From positions 42,293,965 to 42,357,964 of the forward strand of contig CM026557.1 of the NCBI GenBank assembly GCA_015143295.1: a stretch of DNA of 64,000 nt. The letters are read 5' to 3'. The notes below the pieces were generated by a model, which did no database searches, was not told where the DNA came from, and saw nothing but the letters and a program-made list of their open reading frames with translations. The translations under genes and the position numbers were made by a program. The stretch comes from Tetracentron sinense (taxonomy: Eukaryota; Streptophyta; Magnoliopsida; Trochodendrales; Trochodendraceae). The first letter of the stretch is position 1; each line of letters opens with the position of its first letter. Of this stretch, positions 24,756 through 36,764 are shown in pieces.

Positions 24756-25284
24756 CTGAATGATATCAATCCCCTAACCCGGTAACCCCCGGCCCAACTA
24801 TGCCAACAAAGAAATTCCAAATCAGCCAAAGTAGTACATAAAGAACCATCAGAAGAACAAGCAAACCACAGATCACTGTACAAACATAATGGAAAAACAA
24901 ACACAAAAGAGAATTATGCCCACCTACCTAAATGAATAATATTATTCTAAACTAAAATACTAATAAAAAAATTTCATGCACCAAACAAAGAAAACATGAA
25001 CAGAAAGAAATAATAATAAAAAGAAGAAGAAAGGCATCAAAATAACGAGACTAACAACAAATCCTTAACAAAAGAATCCTGAAACTACACCTGAAATCAT
25101 CAAGCCTTCTTTTATATGGTGACAACAACAAATGAAGTCGATCCAGCAGAGATTCAAGTAGCATACCAAATAAAGGAGACAAAATTAAAAGAAAAATCCA
25201 TCTTTCTCATGTAACAAAGATATCCTAAAACATAATTCTCACAAGAGAGTAGTAACCACAAACTCAAGCAGATCAATAAGAATT
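24756..25284. other. NF-YA 5' intron sequence
   Basis: It begins directly at the acceptor upstream of the start-codon exon. AT-rich, with no other coding or repeat signal recognised. Confidence 0.45.
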
Positions 25285-25849
25285 TCTGATGTTGGGTTTT
25301 ATGATAGCAAAAATCACCAACACTCCTTTTTTTGTGCCCTTAGTTAAAATGTTAATATTGCCTATTGGAGATCTTATGGCTATAGCCTAAAGTGGCCAAT
25401 ATGCTTACTATTAAAGATCAAATGAGAGAAAGTGAGCGCCGAGAAGGAGAAAAGGTAACGACTAGAGGTTAAGAGAGTAGTTTTACTCTCATGTTCTCTA
25501 CCAACTCGTCTCTTGGGATGGAATCTTAAAAGTCTAAGGTATATTAAGAAATGCCATCACGAAGTTGGTTTAAATTTACAATGACAATGTTGTTAGCAAA
25601 GTTGTTGGTGGAGCAACGTTTGTAGGTTTTTTCATTTTTGTAGAGTTGAAGAGAGGGTTACAACGGGTTTTGTTAGGTGTTAGGGAGGTAAGTCCTCATC
25701 CCGATTCCTGATCTTGTAATTTCCCATTGAATAGTGAATTTTCTCCTTACCAGATTGCTGTTTGTAGGTGAACCACATGAATCTCTTGCCTTGTGGTTGT
25801 GTGCGCTTTTTCAATTGAAGAATTAGATATGGAATAATAATAAGAAAAA

Positions 25850-26390
25850 CTATTACAAAAAAAAGGAAAACAAGCAAATAAAAACAAAACTAGACATGAT
25901 CAAAGGCAGGAAGCAACTAGAGCTCATCGAAGTCCTCTCTAACAGACACATAGGCTGCTAGCGAAATAAAAATGTTTGAACAGGTCTTTTCAAATGGAGC
26001 GGTGGTGTTTTCAAACACCTTCCTATTACTCTCCTGTTCCCCCCTCCCCCCTTAGTGTTACAAATCTCGTTTTCGAGTTTCTATCAGTTGAAGTTTTTCT
26101 CGGGAAATTTTCAAATATGGAATTTTGTTTCAGCTATTTCTCGTCAATGATTGAAATAATAATAATTAAAATTACATAAAATGGTAATAAATATCACCAA
26201 TTTATAAATTCATCAACTGGCAATATTGGGTTTTTTCACTTTATTTTTAAAATCTAGGGATATTTACGTGATAAAAAAAGAAAAATGTATTTCTCGCGAG
26301 ACTTTTAAAATACCGCGATTATAATCGAGTTTTAAACTTTCCCCCCCCCCCCCCCCCCCCCAAACACCCCAACTGATAGCCCCTGGTATG
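25850..26390. other. Unassigned segment with 21-bp C tract
   Basis: It lies between recognisable 5' LTR sequence and the minus-strand LINE. It holds a run of 21 C at 26341-26361 and AT-rich sequence. It may be LINE 3' end or another small insertion. Confidence 0.35.
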
Positions 26391-28815
26391 AATCTCCACA
26401 CCACATGCAACGCGACATCAACATCACGCAATATTCATCTAAAGATTAGGTCCTTGAAATCGAGAGGGGAAACCCACTGCACTCCTAGGTGTGACTAGGC
26501 ATATCCGACTAACAAGAGGGCAATGAATTAGCAATTGATCCACTATTCCTCCTTGGTCATGCACATAAAGCACTTGGTAGAAAGTCTCTATCCCCTACTC
26601 TTAAGATGGTCCAACATGAGGATTTTGTCCGAAAGGTTGTCAAGGAAAGAAGGCAAGCTTGGATAGAATACCGAATTACCGATATTCCACACTATTGTGT
26701 GAGGATATGAGGAACTAGAACTTTTACCAAAGGTCATTAATCGTTAATCTTTTGCCGAAGGAAGGGTCAGATAAAATGATCTCATAGTGAATCGGCCTTT
26801 GATGTCCCCAAACCATACCATTCTGTCTCTGACAATAAGTGATTGGCTTCATCAATGATAGACACCTCATAAACCTAAGAAACTCCTCATTATCCTCGTT
26901 ATTTAACCCTCTTCTCATTTTAGGCAACCACGTGATCATAGTTTAAAATATTGATACGTATCGACCGATACGGGATGAAACGTATTCTATTTGGAGCTAT
27001 CCGATACACTGGTACGCTGGAAAAAAAAAACTCCACTGGATACACTCGATATGGGGATTAATATGTAAATAAGATTATCCCCCTAGTTATGATGCCCCAG
27101 CTCAGCCCTATTTATCAGGAGCCACTGGTTATGATGCCCCAGCCCAACTCTACTTATCAGGAGCCACTAATTATGATGCTCAGTCCCAGTCTTCGACTGA
27201 TAGTTATGGACAGATCACGACTCAGCAGCAGGCATATGTACAAATGTACTTGGGCATGTACCGCACAATAATGACTTGGACACAATGGTGTCATCATTTC
27301 TAGACCACTTATAATGTATCACTCTACTCAATTCCTGATCCCACAATGATAGAGTATGAGCCGACACGAAGCTCAATATGGTATTGAACTTCTATCATGT
27401 ATGTAATTTGATATATGAATACAAGAGTCTATATATTTTTATATTTTTGATTTATAAATGCAAGTGAGCTTCTATCACTTGGTTAAGTAATTATGGTTTG
27501 TATTTTCATACATATTTATCAGCGTGCACGCCTTTTTTAACTTATAAATTTGTTATCTCATATGTATAATTATAAATGTAGTTGCAGACCTTTATTTAGT
27601 TTGTTTTTAGCTTATATTTGCATTAAAAGAGGTTTTATGCAAGATATCCAAGTCTTTCCTTGTGCATCCAAGCTTTTTTTAGCGTATCCTGAATTTTTCA
27701 ACTATATCCAACCGATATGGTACCGATACGCCGATACATATTCTATTTTGGACTTACCGATACGGCGACCGATACCGATATTTTGAACCATGCACGTGAT
27801 CTCATTATTCATAACCCTGAAACAGGAAGCTACCTTGCAATGTCTATGGCCAAAGAGTACAAAACACCGACTCATCTTTAAGCAGACTCTAGCCACACCA
27901 AAAATTTACCTCTTTGCCTCTGCCTACTTCAAAGAAAATGAATTCCAAGAACTCCTCGTTTCCTTCCAAATAACTTTCTTCCACTTACACTCTCTCTCCT
28001 CCCCAAACCTCCACAACCACTAACTGAAAATAGATAAACTCATCTGGCCTAACGACCTCACACTCACACCAAAGCCACCCTCCTTGGTGGGACAAGTGGA
28101 CAACAAACCAATTTCCATTTGACTAAGTGATACTTCTTAGCTTCTGTTCAGTCATTTGAAAGAAAATTTCTTTGAAGAATCCCCCATGGATCTGCCACGG
28201 ATGTTGGGATTGTCACCAGTGACAAAATATGTTTGAATGCTCACCATGGTGCTTTTAATGGGAGTGATTTAGCCTTCTTTAGACATGTAATGAGTCTTCT
28301 AGGCAGTAAGCCTTCTATTAAATCTCTCTCCATCACCGGGTACCAAACTGATTTAGCTTTAAAGCTTAAAACTAGAGGCAAACACGATATATTGCAGGAA
28401 AAAAACCGATCCTACACCCTAACAACCCAGCTATCTCCTCCAAATTGGGAACCTCTCCAACATCAAGCAACTCACTCTTGCGGAGATTGACCTTAAAACT
28501 GGACACCACCTCAAAACATCTATGGAGACATAAAGTCTCCAATTTTCTCATGTTATATGTCACAAAGGATGAAGGTATCATCAGCAAACTAAAGATGGGA
28601 GATCTAAAAGTCCTCTCAACCCACAGAGAAACCTTCAATGGACCCTTCTTCTGCTCTTTTAAAAATTCTACTCACAACCTCTGATAAAAGAGAAAATGAG
28701 ATAGGGGATCTCCTTGCCTCAGACCTCAAGCCCTAATACCACCTCAAGAGCTTCTTAAATACCTTATTGGACTCCCATTCGCCAAAACCGAGAAGGATGC
28801 TTATTTTTAATTGGT
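26390..28815 (-). mobile_element. LINE (L1-type) remnant inside the 5' LTR
   Basis: Read on the minus strand. An RT segment with LRKSELLDVGEVPNLEEIAGL-LGCRIG lies at 28372-28638, then a connector with NFWCG near 27950, then LPKMRRGLNNED-EEF with VWG near 26750-26930, and a zinc-binding RT region (LDHLKSRG, KCFMCM) near 26540-26640. Frames are broken. It is interrupted by the element 26937-27792. The outer borders are approximate. Confidence 0.75.
26937..27792. mobile_element. CATGGTT-family element in the LINE, TSD CACGTGAT
   Basis: 856 bp. The ends CATAGTTTAAAATATTG and CGATATTTTGAACCATG are inverted repeats, flanked by perfect CACGTGAT (26929-26936 and 27793-27800). Removing the element with one flank copy makes the LINE frame continuous across the site. 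Confidence 0.88.
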
Positions 28816-28890
28816 TTTCCATGGGTTGACAGAATGAACTTATACAACGTAGTTCAGGTGTTGTGTTTCCAACAATCGGACTCATAGCGG

Positions 28891-29260
28891 CAAGGATTAA
28901 AAATACGGTTTCAAGAGATGTATCGGTCTCAACCGAAACTTATACATATCAGTCTTGGACGATACATATATTTTTTTCTTTTTCTTAAAAAAAAAAAAAG
29001 AATCAAATTAAATTAAATTTTAAAAACATATCAAATGAGTTATAAGAACCAAATTTACCAAATATAAACTCATGAGAAACGACTCAAAGACAAAGTAGCA
29101 AACACAATTACAATTCTACATTAAATTAAAATATATATAACTAGTAAACAATACGTATCACTCATTTCGTATCAATATAAATATCGTACCGTACAGGAGA
29201 CTATCGATACCTATACGCATCATCCATTTCATATTGGTTTCGGCGATTTTTATTACCATG
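28891..29260. mobile_element. CATGGTT-like element, TSD CATAGCGG
   Basis: 370 bp, flanked by perfect CATAGCGG (28883-28890 and 29261-29268). The ends CAAGGATTAAAAATACGG and ATTTTTATTACCATG are diverged relatives of the CATGGTT family ends. Confidence 0.8.
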
Positions 29261-29289
29261 CATAGCGGTGTACTGCTATGAGTGGCATC

Positions 29290-29920
29290 AAAGCATCTAG
29301 GTTTTGTGTGCAAGGTGTTTGTTGACTTCTTATTAGAAGAAGTTGATAAAATGGCAATAATAATTTTTGAGTGAAGAAATTAAATGGTCGTAAAAACTCT
29401 AGCTTTAGAAATTGAAGCATCATGACTTGTTAGTGCAACACAAGGCATTACTTGGTAGGGAAAAGAAGCTAGAATCTCTAACGGATGATGCTTGAGAAGG
29501 GATGGCCCTCAAGGCATTATCAACACTTTGTGTATGCCTAGTGAACAAAGTGTTGTTTATTTAAGCATTTCTTGTAGATGAACTCCCTAAAAAATATATA
29601 TTTAGGGAATTTGGGTGATTCAAGAGCAGAAGATCTTGTGGCAAGAAGGCGATCCAGTTATCGTAGTTTCTCAAGTAAGCCTCATAGAGGCCGATCAAAG
29701 TCAATGGAACCCAATGACAAAAGTGCCTATTGATTGTGTGGTAAAATCGGTCACATAAAGAAGGATTGTTGGAAGACAAAAAAAAGGTGTATGATCATCA
29801 AGCATTCCGATTGAAGTGAGGAAAGCACGTTGCCGAATTTAAGAATGAAGCTAGTCAAGTAGAAGGGTCAACAACAGTATTCATAGTAGATGATTTTAAC
29901 CTATGAACGATGCAAAGAAA
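29290..29920 (+). pseudogene. Copia-type gag fragment with zinc knuckle
   Basis: The + frame around 29640-29790 reads a basic Arg/Ser-rich stretch followed by CGKIGHIKKDCW, the second half of a CCHC zinc knuckle; the first Cys is preceded by a stop codon. No protease, integrase or RT follows before the 3' LTR at 30088, so the pol region is deleted. Confidence 0.7.
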
Positions 29921-30178
29921 AGAAAATTATGCAAGTAAGCTCACATATTGATTCAATAATGCAAGTTTAAAGGGACTTCAACTTCTCCAAGTTTCAAGGT
30001 AAAGTGACGATAAAAATTTACAAGCTAAGTAGGTGATGTTACTATCAAGGTGGAGATTGTTGGGGTTTTCTTTTTTGGTGTCGAGATTGTTGGGTTTGGT
30101 GACAGCTAAAATCACTAACACATCTTCTGTTCTCTTGGTTACAAGGTTCTTATTACCTCTTGGAGGAACATTTTGGGT

Positions 30179-30386
30179 ATCTAAAAGTGGCTATAAATGC
30201 CTATTTTTAAAGAGAAAATAAGAAAAGTGAGTATGTAGAAGAATGATAAAGGGGAAAGAAGAGACGTTTTAAGAGTAGTTTCCCTCGGGTATTCGAGAGT
30301 GGCTATAAATGCTTATTGTTGAAGAGAAAAATAAGAAAAGTGAGTATGGAGAAGAATGATAAAGGGGAAAGAAGAGACGTTCTAAG
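30179..30386 (+). repeat. Tandem units inside the 3' LTR
   Basis: A unit of about 114 bp containing GTGGCTATAAATGC and GAAGAATGATAAA appears twice here and a third time after the nested insertion (35496-35620). The 5' LTR has only one, diverged, unit near 25390-25490. Confidence 0.75.
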
Positions 30387-30744
30387 CATGGTTCAAAATA
30401 TTGGTATCGATCGCCGTATCAGTTAGGCCAAATGTATCGATGTATCGGACTGTATCGGATGGATACGGTGGAAAAAAATATGATACGCTAAAAAAAGCTT
30501 GGGTACGCAAGGAAAAACTACGATACCTGGTATAAAACTTCTTGTAATGTAAATATAAGTTAAAAACAAACTAAATGAAGGTCTCCAACTACATTTATAA
30601 CAATACATATGAGAGCTAATAATTTTATAAGTTAAAAAAGGTGTGCGCGTTGATAAATATGTATGAAAATACAAACCATAGTCACTTAACCAAGTGGAAG
30701 AAACACAATCTAGATATTAGGGTTGAAGAATATTACCTTGTTTT

Positions 30745-31380
30745 TGTGAAAGAAAAAGATATTTAAAGTTAAGAATTTTTAACCATTAGGATTAATATTT
30801 TATTACTATTTTTTATATTTATTTCTAAAAACCAAGGTTAGCCATGTGTCCATTTTAACTCCTATTAATTGTGGTTAAGATTCACTAACTCTTAGGGTTC
30901 AACAATCTAACCTTGGCTTTTAGAAAAAAAATATTAAAAAAATTAACTCTAGAGTAAACAATTCTAAATCCAGGGCTTAATTTCTTAAAATATTTTTAAA
31001 GAAAAACCAAGGTTAGAATATGAACCCTAAGGGTTAGTGAATCTTAACCACAGATAATAGGACTTAAAAGGGACACATTTCTAACCTTGGTTTTAAAAAA
31101 TATATATATAAAAAGAAATCTAGAGTTAAAAATTCTTAACCCAAAGGTTAATTTTTTTAAATATTATTAAAGAAAAACCAAGGTTCGATTGTTGTACCCT
31201 AAGGGTTAGTGACTATTAACCACAGTTAATAGTCACTAAAAATATATGTCTAACCTTAGTTTTTAGGGAAAAAAAATTAACTAGAGTTAAAAATTCTTAA
31301 CCCTAGGGTTATTTTTTTAAAGATCAAACCATAACGGTTAGTGTATCTTAATCACATGGTTAAAAGGGACACCCCCATTT
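30745..31380. repeat. Array of GGTTAAGATTCACTAACCCT-core units
   Basis: At least five units in both orientations, each with TAACCTTGG-type blocks, CCTAAGGGTT and a run of A or T. They form a chain of alternating inverted repeats. Confidence 0.75.
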
Positions 31381-32049
31381 AAATCATGATTGGCTTCATC
31401 CAATCTTGTTTTGGTGAAGGGTTAAGAACAACACGCACATTAACAAAAAAGCACAACACATTACAAATGTTGTGCAGAGTGAGGCTAGCACGCTTCCTCC
31501 TTCATTTAATAAAACCAAACCAAAACACTCTGGATCAAGACCTTAATGATGGGAATAAAATCCTAAGTCTTTTAGCATTCCTTTAACATGATTTTTATGA
31601 TTCTGTAGGGCCTTAGAATGATGTCCAATAAATTCTTACGCTGCTATGGTCAATCTTAGTATTTGAGCATTCAACTAACCATGCTTTGAGGACTTCTTAC
31701 ATAAGTCCTAGACACTCTCATAAAATAAAATTAAACTTCTATGTCTTCTAGAGAGTTGGTCTTCAACTTGATCTTTTTTTTTTTATCAGTAATATCAACT
31801 TGATCTTAAGTCCTTAGATTTGGCTTTTGACTCTTAGATCTTCTTTTCTTGTTTAATGATTTGACTTGGACTTTGAATATAATCACAATAGGCAAAATAT
31901 ATAAAATTCACCCTTATTAACTATAAGATACCATAAAATTGGTACTCACTAGGAATATTAGAAAAAAATCAACCAATTTTTTAACCCCGCTTCTCTTATT
32001 ATAATAGTAGATATATATATATATATATATATATGCATATGCGTTGATT

Positions 32050-33022
32050 CAGGAGTTCTTGAAATTTAGGGTTGGGAATGGGAGCAGGGTTCGATTCTGG
32101 GAAGGTGACTGATTGGGGGATGGGCTGTTGTGCCAAAGATTTCCAAATCCTTATAGATTGGTGTTGAGGAGAGATGTGGAGGTGCAGGAGTGCTATGAGG
32201 TTCAGGATGGAGAGGTTAGATGGGGTCTACGGTTTAGCAGGGATAATTTTGGAGAAAGAGAATTGGGAGAGTGGTTGGAGTTGCAAAGAATACTCACAAC
32301 GTGTGTGATTCATCAAGATATGAAAGATAGAAGAAGATGGGAATGAGGAGTTTTCAACAGCCCATTGCAACTCGGTGCTCTGGAAGAAGGAGGGGGGGAG
32401 GCCAAACAACGCTTTTCAGAAGATCTGGAAACTGCAGATTCCCTCGAAGGTACAGGCTTTCCTTTGGACTGTTTCTTTAGACAAAGTTCTCACGGTCGAT
32501 CACTTAATACATAGGAGAATGGCCATTCCTAATAGAAGTATAATGTGCAGGCAAGCTGAAGAGAATATACAACATCTTTTCCTCCATTGCTCTCAAAAGC
32601 AAATAGTTTGGAACCATTATTTGGGCCTCTTTGGGATGAGTTGGGTTTCGCAAGGGGGTCTGGGGAAAGTGGTGTTGGGATGACCAAAAGGTTTGTTCAG
32701 CAGAAGAGGGAATGAGGTTTGGAAGATGCTATTGGTGGCGATTTGTTGGGGCTTATGGAGGGAACGGAATAGAAGAATTTTTGAAGATAAGGAAGAGTCG
32801 ATGCCCAATGTCATTCTTAAGATTGGGTGGTTTTTATATTCTTGGTCTTCCGCTCTAGCCGATTTTAAGAAGGCCCATTGATCTGAGTTTTTGTATAACT
32901 GGTCAAGTATCTTAGCTTGACTCTCTTTGGTTTTCTCTGGGCGATGTTTCTTGCATCGTTTGTATATTCTTTCCTCTTTAATAAAATATTCTTGTTATCT
33001 ATAAAAAAAAAAAAAAAAAAAA
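32050..33022 (+). mobile_element. 5'-truncated LINE with poly(A) tail
   Basis: It starts within the sequence before the zinc-binding RT domain (GNGSRVRFWE, plus strand). It runs through RPNNAFQKIWKLQIPSKVQ-FLW and CRQAEENIQHLFLHCS and ends in about 20 A at 33003-33022. One frameshift lies near 32340. It is a typical truncated L1 insertion. Confidence 0.85.
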
Positions 33023-33106
33023 ACAGATTAAACGCACTCCTCTTCAGTTTCTACAAAGGAGAGAAGGGCAAAGGCTAACACTCCTCTTTGGTTTCTGCAA
33101 TCGACG

Positions 33107-33175
33107 ATGGCAACGGAGAAGGCAACGACAACAACAGCAACGGAGAAGGCAACGACAACAACAGCAACGGCGATT
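33107..33175 (+). repeat. Minisatellite, 27-bp unit
   Basis: Two and a half copies of a unit containing GGAGAAGGCAACGACAACAA. It sits in a short ORF starting at 33107 (MATEKATTTT) with no recognised domain. Confidence 0.6.
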
Positions 33176-33482
33176 GATGACGATGGAGGCACAAGTATGT
33201 ACCCTAATCCTCCTCCTTATCTATGCACAAATCTGATTTTTTTCATTTTTTTTTCTTTTTCTAATTCTCAAATCTCAATCTCCTCAGTAGAGTGCCATTG
33301 GGATCTTTCCATACTTATAGAGAACACACCATCATCATAATCATGGGTTATTCACCCGTAAGAATCTCTGGCCCTCCTTTTTTTGGATGGTTCTCTGCAA
33401 CCAAACCCATATCAAACGAATTTTTAGTGTAGAAAGCCTCGTATCGGCAACGTATCGAGCATATCGCACTGTATTGGTACCA

Positions 33483-35347
33483 GGGTTACCTAGTTCGCTA
33501 CCTACCAGCGAACCACTAACTAGTTCGGAGCGAACCAGTTTGCGGTTCGGTTCGTTTGGGTTCGTGAAATTGAGTGAACTGGCTACCTGAACCCAATAGC
33601 TTTGGTTCGGCGAACTTTTTGTTCGGGTTTGGCAAACGTTTTGTTTGAGTTCGGTGAATTTGTTCTTTAAGTTCGGCGAACTTGTACTTCGAGTCCGGCG
33701 AATTTGTTTTCTGGGTTCGTGAACTGGCCATAAAACCTATTTTTTAATATTTTTTTCCAAAAATAACCTATTTCTTAATACTTTTTTTTAAAATTAAATA
33801 TTTATAATATATTTATTTACACGATTTATAATATATATATATATATATATATAAAATATATTAATATTATAAAAGCGAACCAAGCTAGCGAACCAAACTA
33901 AAGAATTAAGCAAACCGAGAAACGAACTATCTCATCCTACCCTTAGGCTACGTTTGGGTTTGTGGAATTGGAATTGACCTAAAGAATTGAATTCTATGGA
34001 ATTGAAATCTATTGAATTGAATTCTACAGAATTTATAATTCTATCATTTGGATGGACTAATAATTATATGAAATTTGGATGAATAAAAATTATGCAAAAA
34101 TAATTTGAAAACAATAATAAAAATATATCATTATGCAAGTAATATATTTATTAAATGTAAATATTATTTTAATTTACTATTATAATTAATTTATGAATAA
34201 ATTATTATTTATTAAATTTAAATATTATTATAATTTATAGTTATGATTTTTGTGTCTTAAATTATTATTTAGGTAAGATAATTAGTAAATGAACTTTAAA
34301 ATTCTAATTTGAATATAAAAATAAGGACATATAATTATTTAAGTGATATATTTATTAAAATTATAATTTATAATAATTATTTAATGTATTAAATTATTAT
34401 TTATTAACTATAAATATTACTGTGAGTATTATTTATAATTTTATTTCTTGATTTATAATAATTAGTATTTAATATACTAAGCTATTATTTATTAAATTTA
34501 AATATTATTATATATTTTTATTATTGTTATTATTTATTATTTTATGTATTAAATTATTATTTACATAAGATAATTAGTAAATATACAATGAAAGTTTGAA
34601 ATTCTAATTTTAATATTATAACATTTTTATTTCTTATATAATTAATATATTTATTAAAATTTAATTAATATTATAAGTTATAATTATTAAATTATATAAT
34701 TTATAATTATTATTTTATATATAAAATTTCTATTTACATAAAATAATAATACTTAAAATATTAAATTCATTATTTATTTATAAATATTAGTCTTATATAT
34801 TATTATTTGTAATATTATTTATTAATTAATAATAAGTATTGTTTAATATAGTGAATTATTATTTATTAAATTTAAATATTATTATCATTATTATTTATAC
34901 TATTATTTATTAATATATATTTGTTATGATTTAATATATTCAATAATTATTTATTAAATTTAATTTTTATTATAAAATATAATTATATTTGTTTTATTTA
35001 TTAAATTATTATTCATTTAAGATTTAGAGAGAAATTTTCATAAAGTTCGTGTCTTTCCCTCAATTCCGCAACAATGTGTATTTGTCAAATAACACCTCTC
35101 AGTAAGGATTTGAATTCTCTTTATTTAGCTTATGAAATCACTGATTCAATTCCGTGCGGAATTGATAAATCCAATTCCAATCTTTTTAATAGTACATGTC
35201 AAACGACAGAATTGGAATTCAAGAACGGAATTACCAATTCCGTCTACCAATTCCATAAATCCAAATGCACCCTTAGCGAACCGGGTTCACTCTAGAATGG
35301 CGAATTGTGAATTGCAAACCCGAATTCAAACCGACGAACCAGGTAAC
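33483..35347. mobile_element. GGTTACCTAGTTCG-ended element
   Basis: The left end GGTTACCTAGTTCG is mirrored at the right end as CGAACCAGGTAAC. The arms are rich in GGTTCGGTTCG motifs. It is interrupted by the TTA-flanked element 33946-35272. The target duplication is unclear. Confidence 0.6.
33946..35272. mobile_element. Harbinger/Tourist-like element, TTA target
   Basis: 1.33 kb. The ends GGCTACGTTTGGGTTTGTGG and CCATAAATCCAAATGCACC are inverted repeats flanked by TTA (33943-33945 and 35273-35275). The interior is very AT-rich, with recurring TTATTTATTAAATTTAAATA phrases. Confidence 0.8.
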
Positions 35348-35652
35348 ATTGATCGGTACTAATATGCATGATATGGTCGATACATTTCCGATATGAGGAA
35401 TTTTTTTTCCCAGCCGTTTCTGGGTATCGGGTATGTGAAAAATCGGTAACGTACCGACTCACATCGGCCGGTGCGTATCAATATTTGAAACCATGATTTT
35501 AAGAGTAGTTTCCCTCGAGTATTCGAGAGTGGCTATAAATGCTTATTATTATGGAGAAAAATAAGAAAAGTGAGTATGGAGAAGAATGATAAAAGGGAAA
35601 GAAGATAAGTTTTAAGAGTAGTTTCTCTCATGTTCTATGATTCTATATCAAC

Positions 35653-35819
35653 TTTTTTTTATCAGCAAATCAGAGGATATAAATATAGGAAACGGACGGA
35701 GATACAAAACAACAAAAGGGATCACAAGTGAGTGAACCCAGAAGCTGAAATAAGAAGGAAAAATGAGGTGATGAAGCTACTACAAGGAAAAAAGAACTAA
35801 AGAGAAGAAAACGAAAAAA
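35653..35819 (-). mobile_element. Very short LINE 3' end with 15-bp TSD
   Basis: It is flanked by TGATTCTATATCAAC (35638-35652) and TGATTCTCTATCGAC (35820-35834). A T-run at its left border is a poly(A) tail on the minus strand. No coding sequence remains. It interrupts the 3' LTR. Confidence 0.7.
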
Positions 35820-36225
35820 TGATTCTCTATCGACTCTTGGTATGAAACCCTCCTAAGGTGTACTAGGCAGTTCCATCACGAATGGTGGTGAAGGTGAAGT
35901 TGCCACTGGAGAAATAGTTGTGGTAGGAGTTTGAAAGAGTAATATATGACAGATTTCATGATGTTGAGAAAGCAATCTCATCTCATCCTCATAATCCCCC
36001 ATTGAGTAGTGGATCTACTAGCCAAATTTTCTGTGGATGTATTCCCATTGTGGGTAAATCACAAAAATCTTTCATTTGAACATCTTTTTCTCCATATTTA
36101 CCTTTTTTGATTTGAACAAGACCCCTGTGGTTTCCCGTGGGTTGCCAGCAGCAACTTATACATAGTTTAGATGACTTATTTCCAGTTATCAGACTCATAG
36201 CACTAGACTTAGCTGCTACATCTGA

Positions 36226-36764
36226 ATCATCCAACATTGAGAAATCACACAAGTAAGGCTAATACACACAAAGGAAAAGGCAAAACCAAAAGTTGAAACA
36301 ACATATAAAAACTCATAGATAAACCCAATGAATACAGCAAAACCTTCAAAATTCACACCTTCTCACTCATCCAAAGCTCAATATATGCTCATTATGATGC
36401 CGATTTCTCATAGCTTTGGCAAGAAGACCAAAACCTAATAAACTAAAGCTATGTAAGAGAAATACCCATATAAAAACACCATCTGTTCCTAATTCAACTA
36501 ACAGTTAAATTCAAAATTCGATCAAATAAAATTCGAAGCAACATGAATCGAAGGGGAAAAGATGAAACTAATCTTACATCGAAAATTCTCCCAAGAAATA
36601 AGCATCGAGCAACAGAAATCAAATGCAAACGACAGAAAAAGTGAAAAACAAAAACCTCCAAAACCCTAAGTTTCAAAACCCTCCGAATCAATCATAGTTA
36701 ACATAGAAACTAATAAACCTAAGGAATCGAACAAGACTGTGAGAAACTTGGTAAGAACACTTAC
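36226..36764. other. NF-YA leader intron and alternative leader sequence
   Basis: Minus-strand sequence at 36580-36760 has AGGGTTTT-type leader features and a possible donor GAT then GTAAGA near 36578, so a longer alternative leader exon is possible. Confidence 0.35.

Larger units (their letters stand above)
30387..35495. mobile_element. 5.1-kb CATGGTT-family element, itself full of insertions
   Basis: The ends CATGGTTCAAAATATTGG and CAATATTTGAAACCATG are inverted repeats, flanked by GTTCTAAG and ATTTTAAG. The neighbouring LTR repeat unit shows that the original site was GTTTTAAG. It contains a tandem array (30745-31380), a LINE (32050-33022), a short minisatellite (33107-33175) and a GGTTACC-ended element (33483-35347). 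Confidence 0.7.
25290..36220 (+). mobile_element. Decayed LTR retrotransposon with nested insertions, TSD TCTGA
   Basis: It starts TGTTGGG and ends GCTGCTACA, flanked by TCTGA at 25285-25289 and 36221-36225. The 5' LTR runs from 25290 to about 29282 once insertions are removed, followed by a degraded primer site TGGCATCAAAGC at about 29283. The 3' LTR runs 30088-36220 with insertions. Between them only a gag fragment with a zinc knuckle remains. The LTRs align at their starts (both TGTTGGGTTT, with AAAATCAC following), at CCATCACGAA, at CCCATTGARTAGTG and at GACTCATAGC. The whole element lies in the NF-YA leader intron, antisense to the gene. Confidence 0.8.

Noticed and set aside
22172..24904. 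Overlapping minus-strand ORFs of 68-161 codons
   Set aside because: These are alternative frames over the two NF-YA exon copies; the true frame has the QPWWWRGVG motif.
33107..33340. MATEKATTTT ORF as transposase start of the 5.1-kb element
   Set aside because: Only a minisatellite-coded stretch of Ala/Thr; no BED finger or hAT domain follows.
35989..36252. 88-codon minus-strand ORF that looks protein-like
   Set aside because: Most of it is antisense to the end of the 3' LTR (matching 5' LTR sequence near 25730-25790 and 28830-28890) and it runs across the TCTGA target site, so it is not a gene.
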